Below, one piece after another: positions 18,985 to 27,537 of a DNA stretch of 33,269 bases; positions within the stretch are counted from its first letter, which is position 1, and each line of letters begins with the position of its first letter. The notes under the pieces were generated by a model. It worked only from the letters and a program-made list of their open reading frames with translations. It did not search any database and was not told the origin of the DNA. The DNA comes from an uncultured Prevotellaceae bacterium. Lineage in GTDB: Bacteria > Bacteroidota > Bacteroidia > Bacteroidales > Bacteroidaceae. The stretch is from contig CADBBP010000023.1 in NCBI GenBank assembly GCA_902792855.1, positions 1 to 33,269 of the forward strand, in the 5' to 3' direction. The translations under genes were made by a program, and so were the position numbers.

Positions 18985-20604
18985 TCATTGGTATTCAAAC
19001 CAATCTATGTCCACATACCCATTGGTTGGCTCTTTCTGGCATTGTGCGAAAAGTCCAAGCATGACGCCAGTGAAGCCGCCAATGGTCTCCGTGCTGAGGA
19101 AACGATACTCCATCTTGGCCAACTGGGTGAAGTTGACCCCATCGGAGGATGCCATCATGTAGTAAAAGTCCTTGTCGGAAGTGATGCGCAGATAGGCCAG
19201 GTCGCCCGTCAGGGGGATTTCTTTCTCAACGTGACTGGTCTGCCCCAGCCTCACATTCGACTTGACTACTATTTGCCCGTCTTTTCTCTCGGCCACCACG
19301 TCATAATGGTTCAATGGGGCGGCATAGGCCGTGATGCCCACTTGCATCCCTTCAGAGAGATGAGAGAGGTCGAACAGTGCTGTTGCTGAAAAAGTCAGTT
19401 CTGTCTGTCTTCGGGCGACAAACGTCGGCGACGCGGTCTCGCTGAGGTCCGTGGTGCTGGGATGGAGTCTGAGCCATCCTTTTCGGCTTGTCAGAGAATA
19501 GTTGGCATAGTCGGGATTGCACAGGCTCATCCATCCCATGGGCAAGCCTAAGGAGTGATAGCTGTCTCCGGGAGCAGTACGCTTGACATAGTCAAACTCT
19601 TCTTTCACCGGGTCCTTGGCCAATGGCACCAAGGGAAGCGTCCGGCATTTCATGTCTGTTTGCAACGTGCCATCCTGGTTCACCACGGGCCAGCCTCCCT
19701 TCTCCCACTGCACGGGGGCGAGCATCGTCTCCCGTCCCATCACATGCTGCAGATACCCACTGGTCCTGTAGCCAAGGCAGATCATCCACCAGGAAGAGTC
19801 GGGTGCCTGCACCAAGTCGGCATGCCCAAGGCCCTGGATGTTGCTGTTTTGCATCTTCATATTGAAATGCGAGAGAATGGGGTTGGCCGGGTTGGGCTCG
19901 TAGGGGCCGAAGAGGCTCTTGCTGCGCAGGATGTTCACATGATGCCCATGCTCCGTGCCGCCCTCCGCCAGCAACAGATAGTAGTAGCCGTCTTTCTTGT
20001 AGATATGCGGGCCTTCCGGATAGCGGCCGCCAAGCCCTGTACCCAAATGATGGATTTCACCCAACTGGCGCCCCGTCTCCACATCAATTTCACAGATTTT
20101 GATGTCGCCTTCCTTCCATAGGAAATAGCACTTGCCATCGTCAAAGAACAACGTCGGGTCGCAGCTGCCGATGGCGAAGTCGATGACAATGGGCTCCGAC
20201 CATTCTCCAGCAGGATTGTCCGTCCACACATAGAAATGGCGGCGCGAGGGGAAGACCGTTGTCACCATGTAGAACCTTCCATTGTGATAGCGGATGGTCG
20301 GTGCATATATCCCGCTATTGCCATCCGTCCCTTTCAAATCCACCTGTGAAGGTCGGGAAAGGCAGTTGCCTATTTGTTCCCAGTTCACCAAGTCCTTGCT
20401 ATGGAACACCGGCACCCCCGGAAAATACTGGAAAGTGCTGTTGACGAGATAGAAATCATCGCCAGCACGACACACACTGGGGTCTGCGTGAAACCCAGGA
20501 AGCACGGGATTTTTGTATCCTTGTGCCCTTCCCATATTCATTTGCATGGCCATTGCCAAGGAAAGAACAAGAATCCCAAGATTTGATTTTGAAAACGTCA
20601 TCAT
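18985..20604 (-). CDS. GH43 beta-xylosidase/alpha-L-arabinofuranosidase, exported
   Basis: This is a 539-residue five-bladed propeller enzyme with a C-terminal concanavalin-like domain. I start it at the ATG at 20604 because MMTFSKSNLGILVLSLAMAM is a signal peptide. The frame extends to an ATG at 20715, but those 37 extra residues are unlike any export signal. The three GH43 acids are Asp41 (GFHADPS, base), Asp149 (GSCDPTLF) and Glu197 (RYPEGPHIY, acid). The C-terminal part (about 330-539) ends VDIDWFEYQ, as in the GH43 xylosidase C-terminal domain. The overall pattern is that of xylosidase/arabinofuranosidase subfamilies, so the substrate could be xylan, arabinoxylan or arabinan. It has its own promoter with a leader of roughly 125 nt. 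Confidence 0.92.
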   Translation of the reverse strand: MMTFSKSNLGILVLSLAMAMQMNMGRAQGYKNPVLPGFHADPSVCRAGDDFYLVNSTFQYFPGVPVFHSKDLVNWEQIGNCLSRPSQVDLKGTDGNSGIYAPTIRYHNGRFYMVTTVFPSRRHFYVWTDNPAGEWSEPIVIDFAIGSCDPTLFFDDGKCYFLWKEGDIKICEIDVETGRQLGEIHHLGTGLGGRYPEGPHIYKKDGYYYLLLAEGGTEHGHHVNILRSKSLFGPYEPNPANPILSHFNMKMQNSNIQGLGHADLVQAPDSSWWMICLGYRTSGYLQHVMGRETMLAPVQWEKGGWPVVNQDGTLQTDMKCRTLPLVPLAKDPVKEEFDYVKRTAPGDSYHSLGLPMGWMSLCNPDYANYSLTSRKGWLRLHPSTTDLSETASPTFVARRQTELTFSATALFDLSHLSEGMQVGITAYAAPLNHYDVVAERKDGQIVVKSNVRLGQTSHVEKEIPLTGDLAYLRITSDKDFYYMMASSDGVNFTQLAKMEYRFLSTETIGGFTGVMLGLFAQCQKEPTNGYVDIDWFEYQ

Positions 20605-20737
20605 TTTATTGCTTATGTCTTTTTGTTGGAACATTGATTTCGAATAATCGATATGGCAATCGCTGTCTTTTTTTGGTTTAAGCGGTGTCACGCATGGACC
20701 TTTTAAAAGGGTCATGACTCGGCTTTAAAAGACTTGG

Positions 20738-20769
20738 CAAAGATAAGCATAAAATGCGAACTTTCCAAA
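20738..20769 (-). promoter_or_regulatory. Promoter of the GH43 gene
   Basis: On the minus strand TTTG (20766-20769), a 20-nt spacer and TATCTTTG (20738-20745) match the Bacteroidetes consensus well. A start point just below 20738 leaves an untranslated leader of about 125 nt to the ATG at 20604, and little room upstream of the alternative ATG at 20715. Confidence 0.68.
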
Positions 20770-21072
20770 AATGCTGCCTTTTTTCACGTATGGGCGCGAT
20801 GGAGTGAGGACGAAATAAAATCTGTCCCTACATATCCGTCCGCTCGCCCGAAAGGGCGAAGAACAAGAAGAAAAAAAACCGCTATACGCTAATAAAAGGA
20901 ATAAAACGAATAAAAAATGTCATCTGCAAATAACCAATTTCATGGTTAAATTTATGTCCAATTCGTGGAAATTCGCGTTAAAAACATATTCGCAGAAGAG
21001 TTACGGAATAACATAAAACATATAATTTGTGTGAAATAATGATAAAACGCAAGATATGTCAAGTTTTTGTTA
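20770..21072. other. AT-rich intergenic stretch between GH43 and M16 genes
   Basis: No gene is seen here. It contains one clean small hairpin, TCGCCC-GAAA-GGGCGA (20844-20859), with a GNRA-type loop. It lacks a T-run in the right place for either strand, so it is not a standard terminator. Long A-rich runs and the phrase ATTCGTGGAAATTCGCG (near 20962) have the look of dispersed intergenic sequence, but I cannot show it is repeated elsewhere. Confidence 0.5.
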
Positions 21073-21080
21073 TACATTTG
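21073..21080 (+). promoter_or_regulatory. Possible -7 box of the second M16 peptidase gene
   Basis: TACATTTG followed by C matches TAnnTTTG and sits 35 nt before the ATG at 21116. No clear -33 TTTG is present at the expected 19-21 nt. Confidence 0.45.
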
Positions 21081-21115
21081 CAACTCATTACACTATTCAT
21101 TAACACATTTTAGAC

Positions 21116-23932
21116 ATGAAATTGAGAAAACTATTCACCGCCGCGCTATTGCTGCTGTTCTTTATGGCACAGGCGCAGGCCCAAAACCCGCCCATCCCCG
21201 TTGACCCCGACCTTCGCAAGGGCAAGCTCGACAATGGATTGACCTACTACATCCGCCACAACAACTATCCGGAGCATGTGGCCAGTTTCTATATCGCTCA
21301 GAAAGTGGGGTCTGTGCAGGAAAACGACGACCAGAGAGGTCTTGCCCACCTGCTCGAGCACATGGCCTTCAACGGCACCGACCATTTCAAGGACAACGCC
21401 TTGCAGGAATACCTGCAGTCGATTGGCGTGGAGTATGGCAGAAACCTCAACGCCTACACCTCCACCGACCAGACCGTCTATTTTATCGAGGATGTGCCCA
21501 CAGCACGCATCACCGCCCTCGACTCCTGCATGCTCATCCTCAAGGACTGGTCGAACGGCATCACGCTTGACGCCAAAGCCATCGACCAGGAGCGCGACGT
21601 GGTGCACAACGAATACCGCATGCGCATCAAGGGAACGCAGAAAATCCTTGAAGGGAAACTGCCCGAACTCTATCCGGGTTCGAAATACGGCGACCGCTTC
21701 CCCATCGGTCTGATGTCCGTCATCGACGGTTGCTCACCAGAGACCCTGCGGGCATACTATCGCAAATGGTACCGTCCCGACAACCAAGGCATCATCATCG
21801 TGGGCGACATCGATGTCGATCGCACCGAACAAAAAGTGAAGGAACTCTTCTCCGGCATCAAGGTGCCAGAGAACGCCGCCAAGGTGGAACCCGTGGAAGT
21901 GCCCGACAACAACGAGGGCATTTACCTCGTGGGCAAAGACAAGGAACAGCAGTTGTCGATGTTCCTCGTATCCATGAAGCATGACGCCGTGCCCGACGAG
22001 ATGAAGAGCACCATCCCCTATTTTGTCATCGACTATGCCCGTGACGCCATCACCAGCATGCTCAACCAGCGTTTCCAAGAAGAAGCCCAGAAACCAGAAA
22101 GCGCCATCAGCCAGGTCAGGGTGTCGGAAGGTTCCTATCTCGTCTCCCGAACGAAAGACGCGTTCACGATGGAGGTGGTGCCCAAGGAAGGCAAGGACCT
22201 CGAAGCATTAGCCACCGCCATCCGTGAGGCCAAAAGGGTGAAGGACTTCGGTTTCACCGCCACGGAGTACGACCGTGCAAGGTCGGAAATTCTCAGTCAG
22301 TTGGAGAAGGCATACAACAACCGCGAGAAAACAAGAACCAACCTTTTCTGCAACCAGTACGTGCAAAACTTCATCGACAGCGAGCCCACCCCGTCCATCG
22401 AACAAGAATATGAATTGCTCAAACAAATGTCCCCGATGCTCTCCGTTGACATCATCAACCAGGTTGCACAGGAACTCATCAGCGAGACCGACACCAACTT
22501 CGTGGCCATAGCATTCGTGCAGGATGTGGAAGGAAAGCAATACTACACCCCCGCAGAGATGAAAAAGGTGGTCGATGGCGTGAGGGCCGAGAAACTCGAG
22601 GCTTACGTTGACAACGTGAAACAAGAACCCCTCATGAGCACATTGCCGGCAAAAGGCAGCATCGTGAGCGAGAGCACCAACCAGGCACTCGGATTCAAAC
22701 AACTCACCCTCTCCAACGGAGCCAAGGTGATGCTCAAGCACACCGACTTCAATGCCGATGAGATCCAACTTCTCGCCGTGGCACCCGGCGGAGCATCAAT
22801 TTTCCCGAAAGAGGATGCCATGACCCTGCAACTCGCCGACATCTTCCTCGCACAAAGCGCCCTTGGCAACTTCATGACCACCGACCTGCAGAAAGCCCTC
22901 TCCGGCAAGCAAGTGGGCACTTCCTACAACATCAAGATGGCGCAGCACGCCCTCAAGGGAAACACCACCCCGAAAGACCTTGAGACACTGATGCAGCTCA
23001 TTTATCTCAGCTTCACCAACCTCAACAAAGACGAGAACGCGTTCAACAACTTGCGCAATCTGTTCGTCACCCAACTCAAGAACATCAGCCTCAACAGCAG
23101 CGTGGTGTTCCAAGACTCCGTGGCAAGTGCTGTCTATGGCAACAACCCCCTTTACAGGGTGCCCACCGCCGAGCAGGTAGAGAACCTCAACTACGACAAA
23201 ATGATAGAACTGACACGCCAGCTCTATAGCAACGCAGCCAACTTCAACTTCATCTTCGTGGGCAACTTCGATGAAGCACAGCTCCGCGAATATATCGAGC
23301 AGTATATCGCATCCCTGCCCTCGAAGGGAAAGGCCGACCTCACAGGAAAGGAAACGCGCACACTCGTGAACGGCAACCTCTCCAAATCCTTCACAAAGAA
23401 GATGGAGAACCCACAGGCCGAGGCTGCTGAAATCTGGCGCTCCAAAGCCCTCAAGTACGACCCGAAGACCAACATCCTGGCCGACTATGCCGGCAGAATC
23501 CTCGACATGGCATTCAACCGTGAAATCCGCGAGAACATGTCGGCCGCCTACCACGCCGGAGCAGAGTCAGAAATCGATACCGACGGCCCCGTCACCTTCA
23601 TCACCATCGAAGGGACGGCACAGCTCAATCCCGAGAAGGCCATGGCTGCCATTCCTGAATTCACGAAGGGCATGAACGCCACCGTGAAGAGTCCCAACGA
23701 GGAAGACCTGAACAAGGTGAAGCAAATCCTTCTCAAACAGGCCGACGTGGATGCCTCCACCAACGGTTACTGGCTCACCGTGCTCAACCGTTTCAACACG
23801 TATGGTGTGGATATCCACTCCAACTACAAGAGCACCGTGGAGAGCGTCACCCCCAAGCAAGTGTCCGACTTCCTCAAGAATGTGATTCTGAATACCAAGA
23901 ACCATATTCAAGTGGTGATGATGCCTGAATAA
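21116..23932 (+). CDS. M16 (pitrilysin) family zinc metallopeptidase, periplasmic
   Basis: This 938-residue exported peptidase has a signal peptide (1-22, ending AQAQAQ) and the usual two-half M16 build. The zinc motif HLLEH (His78, Glu81, His82) is followed 76 residues later by Glu159 (IDQERDVVHNEYR). The start of the mature domain (PIPVDPDLRKGKLDNGLTYYIRHN) is very close to the other M16 enzyme here, so they are paralogues. Unlike that one it has no N-terminal charged extension. It uses C-ending codons heavily. The gene converges with the GH105 gene. The last 35 nt before its stop region are repeated exactly 240 bp downstream, beyond an inverted-repeat element. Confidence 0.93.
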   Translation: MKLRKLFTAALLLLFFMAQAQAQNPPIPVDPDLRKGKLDNGLTYYIRHNNYPEHVASFYIAQKVGSVQENDDQRGLAHLLEHMAFNGTDHFKDNALQEYLQSIGVEYGRNLNAYTSTDQTVYFIEDVPTARITALDSCMLILKDWSNGITLDAKAIDQERDVVHNEYRMRIKGTQKILEGKLPELYPGSKYGDRFPIGLMSVIDGCSPETLRAYYRKWYRPDNQGIIIVGDIDVDRTEQKVKELFSGIKVPENAAKVEPVEVPDNNEGIYLVGKDKEQQLSMFLVSMKHDAVPDEMKSTIPYFVIDYARDAITSMLNQRFQEEAQKPESAISQVRVSEGSYLVSRTKDAFTMEVVPKEGKDLEALATAIREAKRVKDFGFTATEYDRARSEILSQLEKAYNNREKTRTNLFCNQYVQNFIDSEPTPSIEQEYELLKQMSPMLSVDIINQVAQELISETDTNFVAIAFVQDVEGKQYYTPAEMKKVVDGVRAEKLEAYVDNVKQEPLMSTLPAKGSIVSESTNQALGFKQLTLSNGAKVMLKHTDFNADEIQLLAVAPGGASIFPKEDAMTLQLADIFLAQSALGNFMTTDLQKALSGKQVGTSYNIKMAQHALKGNTTPKDLETLMQLIYLSFTNLNKDENAFNNLRNLFVTQLKNISLNSSVVFQDSVASAVYGNNPLYRVPTAEQVENLNYDKMIELTRQLYSNAANFNFIFVGNFDEAQLREYIEQYIASLPSKGKADLTGKETRTLVNGNLSKSFTKKMENPQAEAAEIWRSKALKYDPKTNILADYAGRILDMAFNREIRENMSAAYHAGAESEIDTDGPVTFITIEGTAQLNPEKAMAAIPEFTKGMNATVKSPNEEDLNKVKQILLKQADVDASTNGYWLTVLNRFNTYGVDIHSNYKSTVESVTPKQVSDFLKNVILNTKNHIQVVMMPE

Positions 23933-24168
23933 AAGAATCTATTTATCACGAATTTGAGAATTAAAGAATTCACAAGCAGACGAAATGAATTTTGAGGAAT
24001 TATCATCGCAAGCGACACGAACCTTGCACGATAGAGTTTGGAAATGATATGTCATTTCTTCTCAAATTCCAATTCATTCCATCATCAAGGAAAAAATTCT
24101 TTAATTCTCAAATTCGTGATAGTAAACATCCAGACCAAGAACCATATTCAAGTGGTGATGATGCCTGA
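23894..24168. repeat. 35-bp direct repeats (3' end of M16 gene duplicated)
   Basis: Positions 23894-23928, which encode the last codons of the M16 peptidase (TKNHIQVVMMPE), recur exactly at 24134-24168. After one A/G difference the TAA also matches. The copies are 240 bp apart and flank an inverted-repeat element. The downstream copy is not in a gene. Confidence 0.9.
23944..24121. mobile_element. MITE-like element, 178 bp with 27-bp terminal inverted repeats
   Basis: The ends, 23944-23970 and 24095-24121, are perfect inverted repeats of 27 bp. They start TATCACGAATTTGAG and read into an AT-rich core. The core has a second palindrome (GAAATGA-TATG-TCATTTC, 24041-24058) and looser nested arms (AATGAATT at 23984 and AATTCATT at 24071). 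There is no open frame of note. The size, symmetry and lack of coding sequence suit a non-autonomous element or a REP-type hairpin. The element separates two convergent genes and could also act as a two-way terminator. No transposase is present to link it to a family. Confidence 0.6.
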
Positions 24169-24210
24169 GTAATCAGAATGCTTGGTCTTTCTTGATCCTG
24201 ATTGCACAAA

Positions 24211-25329
24211 TCACTTGTGCTCCAAAAATCTTACATATTCACACGCCGCGAGCAGAAAGGCACCTACGCCGAAGTTGGCCTGTGAATTGGCATCCACCCT
24301 CTGTCCGGGGATAGCCCTCTCGCCGATAGGTTGTACATAGCCAACCTTTCCATCGGCCTGCAAGGCTGTCCCCGTCAGGTATTCCCACGCCTTCTCAACG
24401 GTTGGAGCAAACTCATCCTTGGATAGATAGCCGTTGTTAATGCCCCAGAGCAACCCATAACAGAAGAAAGCAGTGCCCGAAGTCTCCGGCCCGGGAGCCT
24501 GTTCCGGGTCCATCATCGACCGCGTCCAATACCCTTGGGGTTGTTGGGTTTTTGCCACGGCACGTGCCAAGCGGGTGTATTTCTCGCAAAAGAAAGGTTG
24601 GTGCGCATAACTATCAGGCATGTCTTGCAACACCTTTGCCAAGCCAGCAAGCACCCAGCCGTCGCCACGTGCCCAGAAATCCTTCTTGCCATTGGCCGTC
24701 TTGTGCTTCGGATAGATGTATTTGCCATCCCGGAAATACAGGCCTGTCTCGCTGTCGAGCATGATGCTGTCGCTGTAGAGGATGTTCTCATGGAGTTTCC
24801 TCAAGTATTTGGTGTCACCCGTCAACTTATACATCTTGGTCATCACCGGCATCACCATGTAGAGTGCATCTGCCCACCACCAGTAGTCGTTCACCTTGGA
24901 GTCTGCCTCATATCCCATCACCTCCTTCGCACGCGCCACTTTCCTCTCGTCGGGTGAAAGTTGATAGAGGTCGATATACGTCTGGAAACAAATCTGCCAG
25001 TCACCGAAGAGCACAAAGTCCTGCCCTTCGCCATACTGTTTGTATTTCCATTTGGCCGGGTCGGGCTCCGTTGCGCCCATCCAGTTGTTATGTTCCGCCC
25101 AACGTATGCTATAATCGAGCATTTTCTGGTCTTTCAGCAACTTATACGCCTCCATATTGCCTGTATGATAGGCAGCATTGTCCCAAAACGCCCGTACTTC
25201 AGCAGGATTGTTGGTCTGCCAGTAATTGTTTACACGCCTGATGACTTCCCTCACCTCATCGCCCGACCATGGGCGCGCCTGGCCTGCCACTGCCGTCAGC
25301 AAGGCAAAGCAAAATATGACTTTTCTCAT
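24211..25329 (-). CDS. GH105/GH88-family unsaturated uronyl hydrolase
   Basis: This 372-residue exported enzyme should cleave the 4,5-unsaturated uronic acid left at chain ends by polysaccharide lyases, for example on rhamnogalacturonan oligosaccharides. I used the ATG at 25329, which starts a signal peptide (MRKVIFCFALLTAVAGQA); the frame extends nine codons upstream only to a TTG. The (alpha/alpha)6-barrel family motifs are present: NDYWWWADALYMVMPVM with the likely catalytic Asp154, and the conserved FWARGDGWVLAGL (about 218-230). PGPETSGTAFFCYGLLWGI and ANSQANFGVGAFLLA follow near the C-terminus. It lies 125 bp after susD of the second locus on the same strand, so it is probably the third gene of that operon. 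Choosing between GH105 and GH88 by eye is uncertain. Confidence 0.88.
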   Translation of the reverse strand: MRKVIFCFALLTAVAGQARPWSGDEVREVIRRVNNYWQTNNPAEVRAFWDNAAYHTGNMEAYKLLKDQKMLDYSIRWAEHNNWMGATEPDPAKWKYKQYGEGQDFVLFGDWQICFQTYIDLYQLSPDERKVARAKEVMGYEADSKVNDYWWWADALYMVMPVMTKMYKLTGDTKYLRKLHENILYSDSIMLDSETGLYFRDGKYIYPKHKTANGKKDFWARGDGWVLAGLAKVLQDMPDSYAHQPFFCEKYTRLARAVAKTQQPQGYWTRSMMDPEQAPGPETSGTAFFCYGLLWGINNGYLSKDEFAPTVEKAWEYLTGTALQADGKVGYVQPIGERAIPGQRVDANSQANFGVGAFLLAACEYVRFLEHK

Positions 25330-25373
25330 TGTTCTGAAAAATAAGTGAATAATCAAGTCCGGTTTGTTGCAAA

Positions 25374-25408
25374 AGGGGGGCAGCCCACTTTGCGCTGACT
25401 GTCCCCCT
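25374..25408. terminator. Hairpin between SusD and GH105 genes
   Basis: Ten-nt arms at 25374-25383 (AGGGGGGCAG) and 25399-25408 (CTGTCCCCCT) pair except at one position, across a 15-nt loop. It has no following T-run on the minus strand, so it may be an mRNA-stabilising or partial-termination hairpin rather than a full terminator. Confidence 0.4.
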
Positions 25409-25454
25409 CCACTTTGGAAATACTAACTAAAACCTATGATATATGATAATGGAG

Positions 25455-27494
25455 TTAATTTGCAATCTCCTCGTCTGCAACGGCATCCTCCCAGTTCGTC
25501 CACATCGGGATGGACTCGTCGTAGCCGTCGTAACCGTAGTTCTGACGCAGCTGTCCCTTGTTGTTGGCCGTGATGGCTGAGTTGGGAACAGGCCAGAACA
25601 GGTTGTGCTTGTTGATTTTATACTCGTAGGTCTGGTTGCCCTGCTGTCCCTTTCCATAAGGATGGTTGAACACGTTGTAGGTGACGCAACGGCGATACCA
25701 GTAACTGCCTCCATTGAGGTCGGTGCCCTCCTGCTTGTCCCATGTGTTCAGGTCGTATGTGTTGCCCCATTCGTCGGCCTTGCCGCTGCGGGCGAGACAC
25801 CAGCTCACTCGAACCATCTCAGCCTGACGGAACTCCTCAAGGTACAGTTCGCGTGCACGCTCCGACATGATGTCGCCGATGGTGACGGAAGTGTACATCT
25901 TCTTGGCATTGGCACGCTGGCGGATGACGTTCACGTCGCTGGCAGCCTCGGCAATCTTGCCTTGGTAGAAGCGAGCCTCGGCACGCAGCAGATACGTCTC
26001 TGCCAGTCGGAAGAGGTACATGTCGCCGTTGGCGCCTTTGCCTGAAGCCCCCTGGAACTGGTTGGCACCCATGTTCATCTCATTAGGTGTATCGAGGATA
26101 TAGAGTTGGTAGAGAGGCGTGGGATACCAGCTGCGGATGGTGTCGGAGCATAGGATGTCGCCCTTGTGGACCAGGACTTTTGAGGGGTCTGAGGGATCGA
26201 CATAATCCTCGGTGGCATAGAGTTGGTAGTTCTGCCCATAGCAGTCAGACTTGCGGTTGTTGTATTTGAAGTCTTCCATCTCCATCCAGTTGCCCACCTC
26301 GCGGTTGTGGCGCAAGTCCTGCCAGTCGTACTCACCATTCTCATCCATCCAGATGGTCTTGTTGTAATAGTAAGAAGTACGGTTCAGTGCGATGCCACGT
26401 CCGGCCACACGCACCCAGTCAAGCGCCTCATTGTAGTCCTTGTTGTTGCGTGCGATGTTCTGTCCGGGGCCACCCAGTCCGTGTGGGTCGCGAATGATGC
26501 CGTTGCTCCAGTGGGCGAAGCAGGCACGCATGATATTATAGGTGGTGAAATCCTGGTCATTGCTGTTGGAGATCATCATGATGGTCTCCTTGTTGGCCGG
26601 GTCGGCGATGTTGGGAGTACGGTGCAGGTCCCACACCACGTTGCGTGTCACCTTCCAAGTCTTCTCATTGCCAGAGGGTTGCCAGGTGCCGAAGGGTTCG
26701 GTCATCAGCTTTAATCCATGGTTGCTGATCAGGTCGGTGGCCATAGCCTCGGCCTTTGCATACTCGCCGACGGCCAGGTAGCACTTGATAAGCAATTGCA
26801 TGCAGCCTTCCTGGTTCACCTGTCCCATGTAGCTCATTTTGGCCTGTGCGGGTACATGCTCAACGGCAAACTCCAGGTCCTTGACCAGCATTTTGAAGAT
26901 GGCCTCCTTGCTTGCAGAGGTGTAGTTGCGCTTGGGCACGCTGATAAGCTTTGTGACCAAGGGGATGTCTCCAAACTGCAAAGCCAGGTTGTAATAAGCA
27001 TAGGCACGATGGAAATAGGCACGTCCCTTGTACGCATCACGTGTTGCATCATCAAGCCCTTTCACCTGATCGACATACGAGAGAATGGAGTTGGCATACT
27101 TCACCATGCTGAAGCCTTGGTCCCAGAAACGCTGCATATAGTTGCCGTCTCCACCGCCAGCCATGCCTGATGTCGGCGTCAGCTTGGCGTCGAAGTTGTC
27201 CTGGAAGCCGCCGCCCATGTCGGTCTTGGCATACATGCCGACATCCGACATGAGGTAGTTGGTGAAGATGCCCACATTGTTCCAGTTGCCGTCGATGCGG
27301 TAGGTTTTCAACTGCTTGTCGCACTGAGCAAGGGCAGCCTGCAGACCGGCCTCTGTGCTATAGGTGGTAGCCGGCTCGTAGAATGACAGCGGGTCTTGCT
27401 CCAGGAAGGAGTCGCCACAACCAGCCAACATCGAGGCCATCGCTATTACTGCCACTCCACCCTTCAATATATTCTTGTTGTTCATTTCTTTCAT
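25455..27494 (-). CDS. SusD/RagB-family glycan-binding lipoprotein, second locus
   Basis: This 679-residue protein is the surface lid of the second SusC transporter. A signal peptide ends in a lipobox (MLAGC, Cys26) followed by GDSFLEQDPLSFY, the typical SusD family N-terminus. Family landmarks include RAYFHRAYAYYNLALQFGDIPLV (about 158-180), FRLAETYLLRAEARFYQGK (about 496-514) and a C-terminal FWPVPNSAITANNKGQLRQNYGY. An alternative ATG three codons later (27485) is equally good. It starts 43 bp after the SusC gene. Ligand is unknown; the GH105 neighbour suggests an acidic, lyase-cleaved glycan. Confidence 0.94.
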   Translation of the reverse strand: MKEMNNKNILKGGVAVIAMASMLAGCGDSFLEQDPLSFYEPATTYSTEAGLQAALAQCDKQLKTYRIDGNWNNVGIFTNYLMSDVGMYAKTDMGGGFQDNFDAKLTPTSGMAGGGDGNYMQRFWDQGFSMVKYANSILSYVDQVKGLDDATRDAYKGRAYFHRAYAYYNLALQFGDIPLVTKLISVPKRNYTSASKEAIFKMLVKDLEFAVEHVPAQAKMSYMGQVNQEGCMQLLIKCYLAVGEYAKAEAMATDLISNHGLKLMTEPFGTWQPSGNEKTWKVTRNVVWDLHRTPNIADPANKETIMMISNSNDQDFTTYNIMRACFAHWSNGIIRDPHGLGGPGQNIARNNKDYNEALDWVRVAGRGIALNRTSYYYNKTIWMDENGEYDWQDLRHNREVGNWMEMEDFKYNNRKSDCYGQNYQLYATEDYVDPSDPSKVLVHKGDILCSDTIRSWYPTPLYQLYILDTPNEMNMGANQFQGASGKGANGDMYLFRLAETYLLRAEARFYQGKIAEAASDVNVIRQRANAKKMYTSVTIGDIMSERARELYLEEFRQAEMVRVSWCLARSGKADEWGNTYDLNTWDKQEGTDLNGGSYWYRRCVTYNVFNHPYGKGQQGNQTYEYKINKHNLFWPVPNSAITANNKGQLRQNYGYDGYDESIPMWTNWEDAVADEEIAN

Positions 27495-27537
27495 TTTTTA
27501 AGTAATCAAAAATCCTAATTACTGCTTCCCAATATCT

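Noticed and set aside
20604-20715. GH43 start at the ATG at 20715
   Set aside because: The 37 added residues do not form a signal peptide, while the ATG at 20604 begins one. The mapped promoter would leave almost no leader for the upstream start.
23944-24121. Invertible promoter (phase switch) between the 27-bp inverted repeats
   Set aside because: Both flanking genes point towards the element, so there is no gene for an inverted promoter to drive. No TAnnTTTG box is present in the core and no recombinase gene is nearby.
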